NCBI GenBank assembly: GCA_027924585.1
Contig: BSBM01000870.1
Span: forward strand, 5,703,001-5,767,000
DNA: 64,000 nt
Source of the DNA: Larix kaempferi
Taxonomy: Eukaryota > Streptophyta > Pinopsida > Pinales > Pinaceae
Reading direction: 5' to 3'
Shown here: positions 45,245 through 56,675 of the stretch, piece by piece
Layout: every line of letters starts with the position of its first letter
Position numbering within the stretch: the stretch's first letter is position 1
Translations under genes and position numbers: made by a program
The notes under the pieces: generated by a model
Databases searched by the model: none
Told to the model about the DNA's origin: nothing
The model's input: the letters and a program-made list of their open reading frames with translations, nothing else

Positions 45245-46565
45245 GTAAGTTAAGACAACACGGTTAAATTTACTATTCCTGTGTTTTATGCTTGGTCGTC
45301 TATCTCTTTATATGGAGAATTGAAAAGTGTTGATTGTAATGTATAATTATCGATGCCTCTCATCAATAATAATGTGCTTGAATTAACTTCAGAGATTGTT
45401 TCATCTTTATAGATTGTAATTAAGATGTACATCATATTAATATTCTATGCCTTTAGATTCATAAGCCTTTGGCTGAATTACAAATGTAGAATGTACTTTT
45501 TTTTCCAAAGCCTGTATGATTTATGTGTTTTGTCACCAACAATGTTAATCCATGTCATATGAAGCCCTTAGTTAGTAGATATGAAATTTCCAAAATTGGA
45601 TCCTCGATATTGTGCTCTCTTTCCATAGCTTTTTTGCAATTGTGGTTGTGATTCATTTTGCTCCATATGCAACCAAATCAAGTTTGCTACTTACAGATTT
45701 TGAAATTTGAGATCATTCCTATCCTCTGCATTAGTTACCCCCTTAGGAACAGTATCAGCTTTGCATAATCTAAAGCAAACTACATAGTTTCCAACTAATT
45801 CAATTTGTTTTGAATACTAAAATGTCTTATGAATATGTAATTGAAAATATTCGTAGTGGTACAAAAAATTTGCAATTCCTATAAATAATTGTTGTTTGCA
45901 ATGTGTTACCTATTCCTATAAATAATTTTTGTTTGCAATCTGTAACCTTTTTTTTTATTGCTGCAAAGTGTGCTTTTCAATTTAGCTATGTATGTCTACC
46001 ATGTCATCGATGGATTTAATTTGTGTTTTGTCATTGTAGTTGTAGATAGGATGTATACTTATTCTTTCTTGCGATGAATTTTAGATCATTGTTAGGTAGT
46101 ATGGCCTCTTTGGCTATCCAATAGTTTTGCCCTTGTAGCTCCAATAGTTCTGCCCTTGTAGCTGCATAGGTTTTCAGCAAAAAAAAGGATAAAGAAAAGC
46201 AAATGTCCTTTAACCCTTTTGCAACGCACTTGTTTCCACGAAAAAAAACATTCTATCAATTGTCTTCTCTGTACAATGGTTATGCATAGATAAAGGGCAA
46301 TGTCAATAGTCATTGCAAAGAAAATTGCTTTTTTTCATAATTGCAAAATATCTTCAAGTGTCATTGATCGAGTGGGATTCAGATTTCCATGAATTTTAAT
46401 GCAATTACAAAGATAAAATTAGCAAGCGGAAGTGTGCTTACATATTGAAAAAAGAATGTACATAAAACTCACAATAAACATTGAAAAATGCACACAAAAA
46501 GGCAAGCACAAGCATCATTTTGAGCTACTGGCAATGTCAAAGACATTTCTACCTCATGGCTCTTG
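45245..46565. other. Right part of the insertion, no gene; two small duplications
   Basis: A 38-40-bp duplication containing ATTCCTATAAATAATT lies at about 45874-45950, and a CAATAGTT(T/C)TGCCCTTGTA pair at 46120-46162. No exon-like segment was recognised. Confidence 0.45.
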
Positions 46566-47352
46566 TTATTTTAATGGAACTAAAACTTTAGGAACAAGGA
46601 TTTCATATTTGGGGATTATGGAGGGTGAGGGATAAATAAGAATGGAAAAATTGAAGGGTAGGGGGATAATTAGGAAAGGGAACTTAATAATAAAAATTAT
46701 GCATTTTAAAGAAAAAAGGAAATAGGGATAAAAAAGGTTAAAAGGATTTCATAAATTTTAAGACTTTTTTATTGAGTGAAGAGGGGGAGTAAATTAGGAA
46801 AATGTTAATTTTATGGATATAAGTATGAGAAGAGAAAGGTGGAAAATGAATAAGTAGGATAGGATAATAAATGAAAATTGGGAAGGGAAGGCAATTTTAT
46901 TTTGAAGTAGGGATCATTGGCTTTTTCATGCAAGAGGTGCTCCAGAGTATTTTGAAGCTTTGGACATAGCCATAATGACAAGAACGAATAATGAGATGAT
47001 GAAATTGGCTAATTTATTTGAGGGCGCAAAAGAGTGTATTTCAACTAACATGACACACTTTACTTCATCTTGTCGAAACTTCAACCGACTACCAAGAGGG
47101 TTAAATGGAATCATTTTTTGTCAATTATTTCAGTAGGTTTTCCTTTGGCATCATGACTTGATTACTTCAGAAGCATGTTGAGCATCAACATCTATCCCCC
47201 AAAACAACAAAACACAATGACATAGGACTAACTTGACTAGACTAATCAATCAGACAAGAACATAACCATGAAGATGGTACATGTACCCATTTTCATCCCA
47301 AAAGAGGGTATGGAGTGAAAAGAGTAAGGATAGCATTCCACAATGGATGAAG
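46566..47352 (+). repeat. Dispersed repeat X, right fragment
   Basis: Direct-orientation match to about 48906-49938. Shared blocks include AATTGGGAAGGGAAGGCAA, TTTTTCATGCAAGAGGTGCT and GACACACTTTACTTCATC. Compared with the intact copy it lacks about 240 bp near 47125. Together with 41453-41540 it makes one repeat interrupted by the insertion. Confidence 0.85.
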
Positions 47353-48788
47353 TAATGGGAAGAAATAAGTGATGGGAAACCAAATAGTGAAGAAACAATA
47401 GTTCAACCTACCTGAGGCTGATCACTAGGAACTGCCCAATAGTTCTTCCCTCTCCATGTCACATTCTTTCGAGTATAAAAAAAATGATTGTCATCATGCT
47501 TGATATTAATGACAAAACAACCTGGGGAAAAAGCACCGTGGCAAATTGCACTTAAAGACATCAAATTCCATAGACACCCATTTGGGCATAGTGTGAAATT
47601 AAATGACAAAAATGAGACTAGCTAAGTAAATGAAACCAATAAACTAGAAATATAAATATGTATAAACTAATGATACAAAACAAAAGTAAATGCATGATTG
47701 ATAAAGAAAAGATGACCTACGGATAACATGCAATCCTACTGCTACTTCTTCAAAAAATATGAATCATGTAGGATGGCATTTATTGTATAAGAATACATCG
47801 CAACCAAAATTACTTGCACCGTTTTAAAAAAAAATATCATGAACATCAAGAAGAAAAATAGATGTGATCATGAAACTCAAAAAATAAAAGTTAGTATTAG
47901 TTGAATCAAATGAAAATAGATGCAAATGAAAGGAGTTAGTTCTAAGAATATTAGAAAATTGATTTACCCATGAATCCCAAATAAAATCTTTGAAAATTAA
48001 CCCATGAGTTCCCCTCCTCACCTCATCGACCATTATATCGTGTTGATTGATAATAAGGTATTTAAGCTCATTGACATTGTTTGAATTGATTAATTCCTTA
48101 ATGATTGCTTGATCGTTATTATTGTCCATGAAAATAATTGGTTCATCATTGAATTGCTGAGGGTAAATGCATTTAATTTTGTCTTCAAAATTAAGAATAA
48201 AACATTGATTTCATTGAGATTATATTGATCAATGATAAATGTAGAACATTTGTTATGACTAGATTGCAAGTTAGGATGAAACAAGGAAGGAATTTCAAGA
48301 ATGATATGTTCACTTGTATTGGGAGCTGCACAGAGTCAAATTCCTTGTCAAGAGAATGAGTATCATGAATTTATAAGTCATCAAACAATCATTGTGGATC
48401 GAACAGGGACTTCCCTAAAAAACATAAGATTTAGATTCAAGGGTAGGATTATGAAAAACAAGGTTCTTACCCATAATTGGAAGGTACTGAGCATATTCTT
48501 TGTTAATCGATGGAGCAATGAGAGACTTGGAAAAATAATCAATCACAAAATCATTTGAGCTTAAAGATTCAGGGTTATGACTCACCTCCTTATAAGAATT
48601 GTTTTTCCCTTTCAAAAGATTAATATTTCTAAGACATTGCATTGCAAATTATAGACCTCATCTTTAGTTAGGAAATTATTTTTTTGATTGGAAAAGCGAG
48701 CATTAAGATGAGGTGTCATGATGACATCCTAATGATGAATAGGAGTATGAAGGTCATGCTTAGAATTAGATGAGATGATTTTGTCATC
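47353..48788. other. No gene recognised
   Basis: AT-rich DNA between the two X copies. Short minus-strand open segments (47403-47609, 47824-48284) show no motif. Confidence 0.4.
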
Positions 48789-49938
48789 AAAAGAGGAATT
48801 TTAAAATATTTTCTTTTATACATAAATAACCATAAAAAAGGGTTAATAGGGTAATAGGAAAGGAAAAAAGGGAATGTGATCTATGATGCGTATACAGGTA
48901 TTCTATTATTTTAATGGAAGTGAAACTTTAGGAACATGGATTTAATATTTTGGGATTGGGGAGGGTAAGGGATAAATAAGAATGCAAAAAATAGAAGGGT
49001 AAGGTGATACTTAGGAAAGAGAATTTAATAATAAAAATTATGCATTTTAAAGGAAAAGGGAAATATGGATATAAAGGGTTAAAAGGATTTCATAACTTTT
49101 ATGAAGTGAAGAGAGGAAGGGGTAAATTAGGAAAAGGTGAATTTTATGGATATAAGTGTGAGAAGGGAAAGGTGGAAAATGAGTAAGAAGAATAGGAGAA
49201 TAAATGAAAATTGGGAAGGGAAGGCAATTTTCTTTTCAAATAGGGCTCATTAGTTTTTTCATGCAAGAGGTGCTCGAGAGTATTTAGAAGATTTGGACAT
49301 AGCCATGATGACAAGAACGACTAATGATATTATGAAACTAGTTAATTTATTAGAGGGTTCAAAAGGGTGGATTTCGACGGGCATGACACACTTTACTTCA
49401 TCGTGTTGAAACTCGACCAACTACCGAGAGGGTCAAATGGACTCACTTTTCTTCAAAAAAAATATGGACATGATCAGTACAATGAGCTAAACAGAACATC
49501 ATAAACCCCATGAAACGACAAGTATTGGGTGACAAACGACCATTTTCCCAAACCCAACTTGACTATGAGATGATGAAGCATATGGAAAGACTTGGAAAGT
49601 GTGTCAAAGTGATCATATGACAAAAAGATAAGCATAATAAGTTATATACATGACAAGTACATTTCCCTAGACATGGAGGAGTGAACAAAAAGATATTCCA
49701 ATAAATTTAAGTAGGTTCGGCTTTGGCATCTTTCCCCGACTACTTTATATGCATGTCAATGTTGAGCATCAACATCTAGCCCCAAAAAAACACCGAAATA
49801 CAATGACATAGAACAAACTAGACTAGAATGACCAATAGGACAAGGATGTAACGATGAATCTAATACATGTACCCATTTTCATCCCCAGAAAGGGAAAGGA
49901 GTGAAAAGAGTAAGGCTACCATTCTAGAATGGGCGAAG
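48789..49938 (+). repeat. Dispersed repeat X, uninterrupted copy
   Basis: About 1.15 kb, running from AAAAGAGGAATTTTA to AATGGGCGAAG. It serves as the reference that shows 41453-41540 and 46566-47352 were once joined. It has about 240 bp (49460-49700) not present in the other copy. Its nature (LTR, non-autonomous element or degraded gene) is unknown. Open frames in it are short and not shared between copies. Confidence 0.8.
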
Positions 49939-50318
49939 TAGAGGGAAAAAGGAAGGAAAAGAGTAAGGCTAACATTCCATACCCTTTTTACCCTCTCAAT
50001 TCGAGTGGTTACTTGTATGGTAATTCCTTGTTTGTTGAGAGTCATCATCAAGGCCCTAGTCCTACACCATACTACTCCCCTAATCCCTCTCGCTCATCCT
50101 CCAATACAGCAACACGTACCTCCTACTTGGCTCTTCCATTTCCGCCACAAGTTCATGGACCCTTGTGTAATGGTACTATGTGTGATTATGCTTCTACTAG
50201 CTATTTGGATACTCCAACCATCAACCCTTATTATCGTTTTCTTGGCTCATTGTCGGCCCCTCCAATGTATCCACACCCTACAACTCCTCCTTTTCCTCAT
50301 GGGAAAGTATATGCTTAA
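49929..50318 (+). CDS. Hypothetical Pro/Tyr/Ser-rich ORF
   Basis: An open frame of 129 codons, rich in P, Y, S, T and N, with YLYGNSLFVESHHQGPSP and PTTPPFPHGK. No domain or signal peptide is apparent. It begins within the end of repeat X and is followed by an overlapping frame of similar length, so it may be a broken gag-like or linker segment rather than a gene. Not recognised. Confidence 0.25.
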   Translation: MGEVEGKRKEKSKANIPYPFYPLNSSGYLYGNSLFVESHHQGPSPTPYYSPNPSRSSSNTATRTSYLALPFPPQVHGPLCNGTMCDYASTSYLDTPTINPYYRFLGSLSAPPMYPHPTTPPFPHGKVYA

Positions 50319-51244
50319 AATAACATTCGTACCCAACATGCACCCAATAAATAAAAAGCAGAACCAAACACCTCTAACAAGAAGAATAAGTGACAGGAAA
50401 AAAAAAAAACATCAAGAAGGTGGAGGCCAATCCCCTTCACAACATTGAAAGGAATCTGAACTCTGCAAACCAGGATCCCAATTAACCTCCCAATCAAGAT
50501 AAGAATCCTTAGTTACATACTAACCATATTTGTTCCTTTTGCGGTGTTTATGGACACTATACCCATGATTTTTTAAAGTTACAACATCATGATTCATTCC
50601 CTAGGTCAATTTTGTGTGTCAAGATTGAGCCTCGTGTGTTGAGGTAGTTCCTTATTGGATCCTTCATTGGACTCAGGAAACTTGGAGAGGAATCTTGAGT
50701 TGGACTCAAGAATGGATAACCTTGTTGTGTTGAGGCAAGTGCTTTGTATGCCAAAGTGATGATGTTGTATAGTCTTGCTAGTCAAGGCTAATGTCTTATG
50801 TATCAAGACAGATCCTCATGTGTTGAGGTGATGGTTTGGATGTTGAAGCATGTATGGTATGTGATGTAATACTAACCATGGTTGAGCTATTAAGTCTCCT
50901 CAAGATACTGGACACCTATAGAGTGAATTACTTAGCATATAACCACTTGGAACGATAGTAGAACAATATGATCACATCATTGGGGAAATCTCCTTAGTAT
51001 ATTTGATGTGATAATTAATTAAGTTGGCACACATGCACCATGCAGATAAGATGAGATACGATATGAGAGAATCCCAATTGCACATAAATACTTAATTTAA
51101 TTAAGAGAGAATTCAAATTGTTAAACTTCGGTGATATTAACAAAGAAGACTTTAGTCAATCAAAGGAGAACTCGAATTGTTCATTACAGCGATGATAACA
51201 AGAAAGATTTCAGTTAAGAGAGTTAACTAAGTGTTTTTGCATGA
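50319..51244. other. No gene recognised; possible LTR upstream part
   Basis: GTGTTGAGGTA-like phrases recur at 50630-50830. It runs into a repeat array and a TATA box, so it may be the U3 of an LTR. Confidence 0.35.
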
Positions 51245-51330
51245 CGACACTTATGTTAAACTAAAATACAACACTTATGTCAAACTAAAAGATGACACTT
51301 ATGTTAGACTAAAAGATGACACTATAGTTG
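51245..51330 (+). repeat. 24-bp tandem repeat, about 3.5 units
   Basis: GACACTTATGTTAAACTAAAA and close variants start at 51245, 51269, 51293 and 51317, about 270-350 bp upstream of the TATA box at 51594. Confidence 0.9.
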
Positions 51331-51593
51331 CGACACTTGCATAATGACACTTAAGCTAGCCACCTAACTAAGTAGGAAAGATTTCAGTTAAGGGGTGAGT
51401 TCATCCTGAAGTTATTACCATGAGTTAAAATTATTGCATGAGAATCGGGGCATACTTCTCCATGCAATATTGATGCCTCCAAGGTTGGAGCGAATTCCAA
51501 TGAAGTAAATTTGTGCATGAGACCAATGTTAGTGAATTATTTGATTGGAGTATTATTATTTTGAGTCTCTATTATGTATCTATCTCTCTTGCT

Positions 51594-51601
51594 CTATAAA
51601 T
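51594..51601 (+). promoter_or_regulatory. TATA box of a candidate LTR
   Basis: CTATAAAT at 51594, preceded by a CT-rich run and followed by a leader and, from about 51830, gag-like sequence. This fits an LTR promoter. LTR ends and a primer site were not fixed. Confidence 0.45.
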
Positions 51602-51829
51602 TGCACTACGGGTGGTTGATGTAAAATACATTCTCTACTTTCTATCAATATACTAAGGAAGTTTTTCCTGGAGTTTTCTCCCTCAAATCATAGAGGGTTT
51701 CCCTAGGGTAAATTCATGTGTTGAATGTGATTTCTTATGTGCATGATTTTTATTTGATTTTATTACTATTTTTTTCCTGAATTAAAGATAAAAAATTAAC
51801 ATAATTGACCTCACTTAGCTAAGGCTCAC

Positions 51830-53340
51830 CAGTTATTTAATGAGGCCACCCAACTTGAAGCAGCTAATGCCCCACAAGGGAAACGAAATCTATCACCTCC
51901 TAATCTGTCCCAAATTCAACAGTTAGTCCTAGAAAACCCCTTCTCATCTCAATAGGTGGTCACAACACAACCTATGACACCTTACCCATCTCTACCATTG
52001 ACTTTCGATGATACCCATGACCCTTATTCCCAACATCTTCTTATGATGTTTGCTGACATCAACCTCATATATGACATAACCAATATGGTTTGGCTAATGA
52101 TTCCTATACCACTAATAAAGGGAATCCTAGTAGTTGAATAACCTTTGCACCTATCTCATCATAAAATGGATGCTATTCCTAAGATCCATAAGATCCCTTT
52201 GCACCATGTAGAAAATAACCCCAATACCCATTCTTCCCCTTACAGTAGCATTGTGGATGACTTGGCACAATCACCTACCACCATGTCTATTTTATAGGTT
52301 CTTTGTAATTATCATATTCATTGCAAAACATTATTATCCACCTTGGGTGCAATTCATCATTTTGATGCTTTCCTTATGACATTTGATCTTAATCAAGCAA
52401 AGCCTCGGATTCCCTTTTCAATAGAAAGTGGATATATTAGAGTTGTTCACTATCTCCTATGGGAATTATACCACCCAACCTCAACCCTATCATATCCCTA
52501 ACCCATTTTTAGGGCACCCATGGGTGGTATTTCCTATACACCAAGTTTTGTTCCTCTTTCCTCCTCTTGGGATCATATGAACTACCATGATGTCTATGCT
52601 TAACCTCCTGATCTTGACATTAGGACTACTTGTTCGGTAATTTAATCCACCAAACCCCCCATCCAATCCTCAAGTAGTTTGAATGCATGTGAAAACCATT
52701 GGTACCTCCGATCCCCACCACCCACGATAATGAAGCACACTGCCCCCCTACCTAGTCTTCTGCCAAAAATAAATGTGGGGTCAAATCCAAGAATGTGGTA
52801 GCACTGTCTACTCCAAACCTAATTGTAATCCCTCCTCCTGTAGCTACAACATGAGCACCCACGCCTTGCATTATGTGTGATATCTTGTGTCATTCCCCCA
52901 TTAATATCCACAATTTCTTATCTTGCACACTCACTTCCATGTGACTAAAGAGAAGAGTGATGTAAATAATCCCATGGGTTCACATCACTCTCCCTGGTGC
53001 TACCAAGTAGTGCAACAAGGCATTGTGCACCAACCATCCTTGCGTGTTGTGTGGCATCTATGGCCATTATTCACACCATTGTACTGATCTCCCTAAATTT
53101 TAGTCCATATTAGTTGATTTGCATCAACGTTCACTTGAGGAACAAATCACTACCATTGAGGAAGTGTCTCCTCCTATGTCTTCCTTTGAGGGGACAATAT
53201 CCATCTATTACCTCTTGTCCTCTAGCGGTACTTCCTCGACATCCTCCCATGCCATCGGCTACATTAACGGAGATGAATTCCTTTGATCTATTTATTTTAT
53301 CCTTTCAAAATGATGAGGAAATCCCATGTCCATAGAATGG
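51830..53340 (+). pseudogene. Ty3/gypsy gag-like region with CCHC zinc knuckle, decayed
   Basis: Gag packages element RNA. The stretch has several short open segments (51956-52141, 52150-52300, 53114-53335). They include MTPYPSLPLTFDDTHDP and a later Leu/Asp-rich segment, CKTLLSTLGAIHHFDAF, resembling the region between gag and protease of plant Ty3/gypsy elements. At 53041-53082 a perfect zinc knuckle, CVLCGIYGHYSHHC (C-x2-C-x4-H-x4-C), is encoded. Many stops and frameshifts. The gag call rests mainly on the knuckle and on the LTR-like promoter upstream. Confidence 0.5.
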
Positions 53341-54037
53341 GATTATTCTTCCTAACCTTCCTACTCATCACCGTCATCCTCATCATTGTTTGAGATGATG
53401 TTAGTACGGGCCTCCCCCTTGTAGGGGAAAATCCACCTCATCATCTCATGGATGTTGTGTGTCACCATGGCTATTTGCCTCATGGACCATGGTTCCCCCC
53501 CTCTATTTGTTGGTTGATGCCCTATCGATACCTCTCCGAGATTGTTAGAATATTCACCAATACTGAGAGGGGGGGTGAATCAATATTGGGCACTTTTACC
53601 AATTTTCACTTCAAACAAAAAATTGCAGCAACTTTAAATTACCATCACATCATTAACCATAGTACATTATCAAACATTACCATCAAAACATAAAATCAAA
53701 GATAGTGCACATAAATTTTATGTGGAAACCCAAACAGGAAAAACAAACAGAGTGTTGTTCTTATGTTTATGAAGAGTACATTCAATTTTATGTGCACCAA
53801 CACAAAGGAATAAAAAACTACCTAATTTCTCTAGCACCAACTAGAAGGAGCACCGACCCTTTGTAAGCACCAACTCACACTTCTTAGGAACCAACCTGAA
53901 GGAGACTACAATATCCCATTCTTTCCCCAATCCTGCTACCCTAATATGAATAAGAGTATCAACTTGCCATTGTCATTGTCTTCACATTGTAAATATCATT
54001 GTCTTCACATTGTCATTGTCATTGTCACAGTCAACCT
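53341..54037. other. No gene; G-run and CATTGT microsatellite
   Basis: GAGAGGGGGGGTGAATCA at about 53565 resembles a polypurine tract next to an element boundary. A CATTGTC / TTCACATTG short-repeat tract lies at 53968-54030. Confidence 0.4.
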
Positions 54038-54266
54038 TCAGATTTTCAACAAACTAGACCAAAAAATATCTTCAATACAACTTTCAAATTTGCAACAAAT
54101 TAGCCCAAAACATATATGCAATAAAACCTTCAAATCTGTGGAAAATTATCCCAAAACATGTCTGCAATATAACCTTCAAATCTAAAACAAACAAGCCCAA
54201 AACATGTTTTCAATATACCCTTCAAATATGCAGCAAACCACCCCTTCAAATATGCAATAAAACCTT
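54038..54266 (+). repeat. 46-bp tandem array, about five units
   Basis: Units starting TTCA(A/G)AT and containing CCAAAACAT lie at 54038, 54083, 54129, 54175 and 54221, with a partial unit at 54245. Spacing is 45-46 bp. Confidence 0.9.
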
Positions 54267-55699
54267 CATAAAGCAATCATCCATAGACTTGATTTTTTTG
54301 TCTCATTAATCCCTTAACATCAAATCCAAGAGAGGAACCCTAGATCGTGCTATAAGAACCCTAGATCATGCTATAAGAACCCTAATCCATAGACAAAGAT
54401 ATTCAAAGATAAAACCCTAGTCCATACCAAGAGCATCACCAAGAGAGAGACCATAATCCATGTGAATAACCTTTCCAAGAGAAAACCTAATCCATGTGCA
54501 AGATATTCACCAAAAGAGAAACCCTAATACGTACCTTTTCCAAGATAAAGAAATAAGAGATAAACCCTAACTCGTCCTTCAACTTCTTCACAAGATTCTC
54601 CTATTGTACCTCCACTTTACTTGTTTATAAGAAGAGATGCACAACTATAACATGAGAAATGAAATATTCCAACCTTTATTGAAATATGAGTCTAAGTCAC
54701 TCTTTTAGCTCTCTTAAGGTTAGGTTGGCGCTAACCAAATTTTGGCCTCATTTTAGGTTGGACTTAACCAAATTCTAGTCCAATACAAAGAAAAAATCAT
54801 TTCTCCTCAACCAAGGGGGGTTAATAATCATGCCACCTATTACTAGAAATGTATAAGTGTAGGCTATATGATTATGGAACTCATTATTTCATTTGGGGGA
54901 CCTTTATGGGGGTAAAAGTCCCCATTTTTCTTTAGTATCATTCTCATGAGAATCCCCTTAGCTTTGTCTTCATGGCCTCTTGCTTTACTTCTTCAATGGG
55001 CTTTGACTTCTCTTCTTGACCACTTAATGTATTCATCAAGGGGATTCTTTACACTTTACATCATCATAGTTATGTGGGAAAATCATCATCACTTTCAGGG
55101 ATTCTTCACTTGCTCCATTTGTGTGCAACTCAAAGTGGGCATGTGGAAACAACCACATGTTATCTCATCTCGTGAGGGACATGCTTAACAGCTGCACCAT
55201 AAGAGGACCACTTTGGATTTACATACACTTACATTAATGCTCCTTCAAGGATCTTCAAGGATTCTTGTTTTATAATATTCATGGCATGACCACATCAATG
55301 AAAACAATATTCTCTAATGGATTCTTTATTTTCATAGGGGAATCTTTACTTGGCAAGGGGATTCTTCATTTGGATTCATGGATTCAAGTTAACATAAATG
55401 AAAACCATCTATCCAACAAGGATAGAATACTCACCACATCAACACCTCTGGGATGGGGGGGAGGACCGCTCATTTTGATCTACTAGCATTCATTCATTGG
55501 TTCACATGGTCATTCATTGGACACTTATCTCCTCTCCTCCTAGGTCACCATTCTATAACAATTATTTTGAGCATATTATTGATCAGGTTCTCACACCCAG
55601 GAAACCATCACATAACAATGCTCCTTAACATTATCTCTCAGGTGTCCATACACATGGGAGGCCATTAAAAACAATGCTCCTTGGAACTGTTGCAAATTG
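54267..55699. other. No gene recognised
   Basis: Contains a 21-bp duplication with GAACCCTAGATC(G/A)TGCTATA at 54335-54380 and a roughly 80-bp duplication around ACAATGCTCCTT at 55610-55690. No coding signal. Confidence 0.4.
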
Positions 55700-56609
55700 T
55701 ATATCATCTAATGTTATCGGACAATCCACTCGAGTGGACATGAGCCAGATATCCCTAGCTCAAAGTGAGTCTAGAACAAATAGAACAGACTACAAATGCA
55801 TTTCCTAGATCTACTTAAGGATCAAGTACTAGATGTCTTACCTTTTTACTATGCAATCCTTTCTCCCGAATGTTGATCCACATCCCATGGTTGTCAGATC
55901 CAAGCTGTAAGACCTGTCAAGACAAGAAACAAGAGAAACCAGTAAAATACATCTATACAATAAGCGATCTAAGTAAACACTTAAGCAGGTAAACTACTCA
56001 ATATCATTGCACACGTGAACAATATTGGTGGAAAGCATTTGTATTACTGCAAATAGAGGATTAAATGATAGAGATATAGAACTACAACCAAGACTTAACA
56101 CAGTAGCCCTTCTCCGACCAAGCCAATTGCCATAACCTTCCAAGGAAGTATGAGTTCTCCAATAGGTGAATGGAGGTGTTCTAAGAGAGATTTCCCCAGC
56201 ATTTAGATACCATAGTCTTCCTCCCTTTGGGATGGGAGTGAACCTCACTTAAATAGGACTAAGTGGATAGGTTAAGGATAGGATAGGTTGAGAGATAGTA
56301 GGAGAGAGATAGGGTATCCTCCCAAAGAGTTAGGGGTCGAGTACCATCTCCCATAGAGATCAGGGATAAGCCCCTAAATGAGCAAGTTTCGAGAAGGATC
56401 TCGAATAAGCTATTTTTTCCCATTAACTGACCTCGCCGCACCCTGCAGTGGAACAAGATGCGACGTCGCATGTTGCTAGTTTGCAACCTGCGATGACCTC
56501 TCAAAAGATTACAGAAATGAATGCAAATCCTCCCAGGATGATTACTTAGTCCAGGTGTCTTTGGGGGTGTATACACTGAATCTAATGATGAGTAGATTTT
56601 GGGTGTAAC
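55700..56609 (-). mobile_element. Candidate minus-strand LTR
   Basis: On the minus strand TGTTACACCCAAAATC at about 56609 looks like an LTR start, and CCTATTTAAGTG at about 56255 like a TATA region followed by a leader. The end near 55700 is arbitrary. No partner copy was found. Confidence 0.35.
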
Positions 56610-56675
56610 ATCTAATTTTATGGAAGCATCTCTAGTCACATTTAATAATAGCATTCTATGATGAGTCACCCATGG

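Larger units (their letters stand above)
41541..46565 (+). mobile_element. About 5.0-kb insertion carrying host gene fragments
   Basis: The intact repeat at 48789-49938 is collinear with 41453-41540 plus 46566-47352. So 41541-46565 interrupts an older repeat, with TTATT on both sides as a possible 5-bp target duplication. Inside, in plus orientation, are pieces of a TIR-NBS-LRR gene, a UBC22-like E2 gene and a TOPLESS-like exon, all with introns. No transposase or RT is visible. A palindromic motif (ATGTC, short spacer, GACAT) lies at 41541-41556 and, as AATGTCAAAGACATTT, at 46533-46548. The element class is not determined. Confidence 0.6.

Noticed and set aside
46566-49938. The two X repeats as the LTRs of one element with interior 47353-48788
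   Set aside because: The left copy is split, the interior has no primer site or purine tract at the junctions, and the copies differ by a 240-bp indel; duplication of a dispersed repeat is simpler, though not excluded.
54330-54430. AACCCTAG / AACCCTAA motifs suggesting a telomere relic
   Set aside because: The heptamer is not tandemly repeated; the motifs are spaced 20 bp or more apart within ordinary short duplications.
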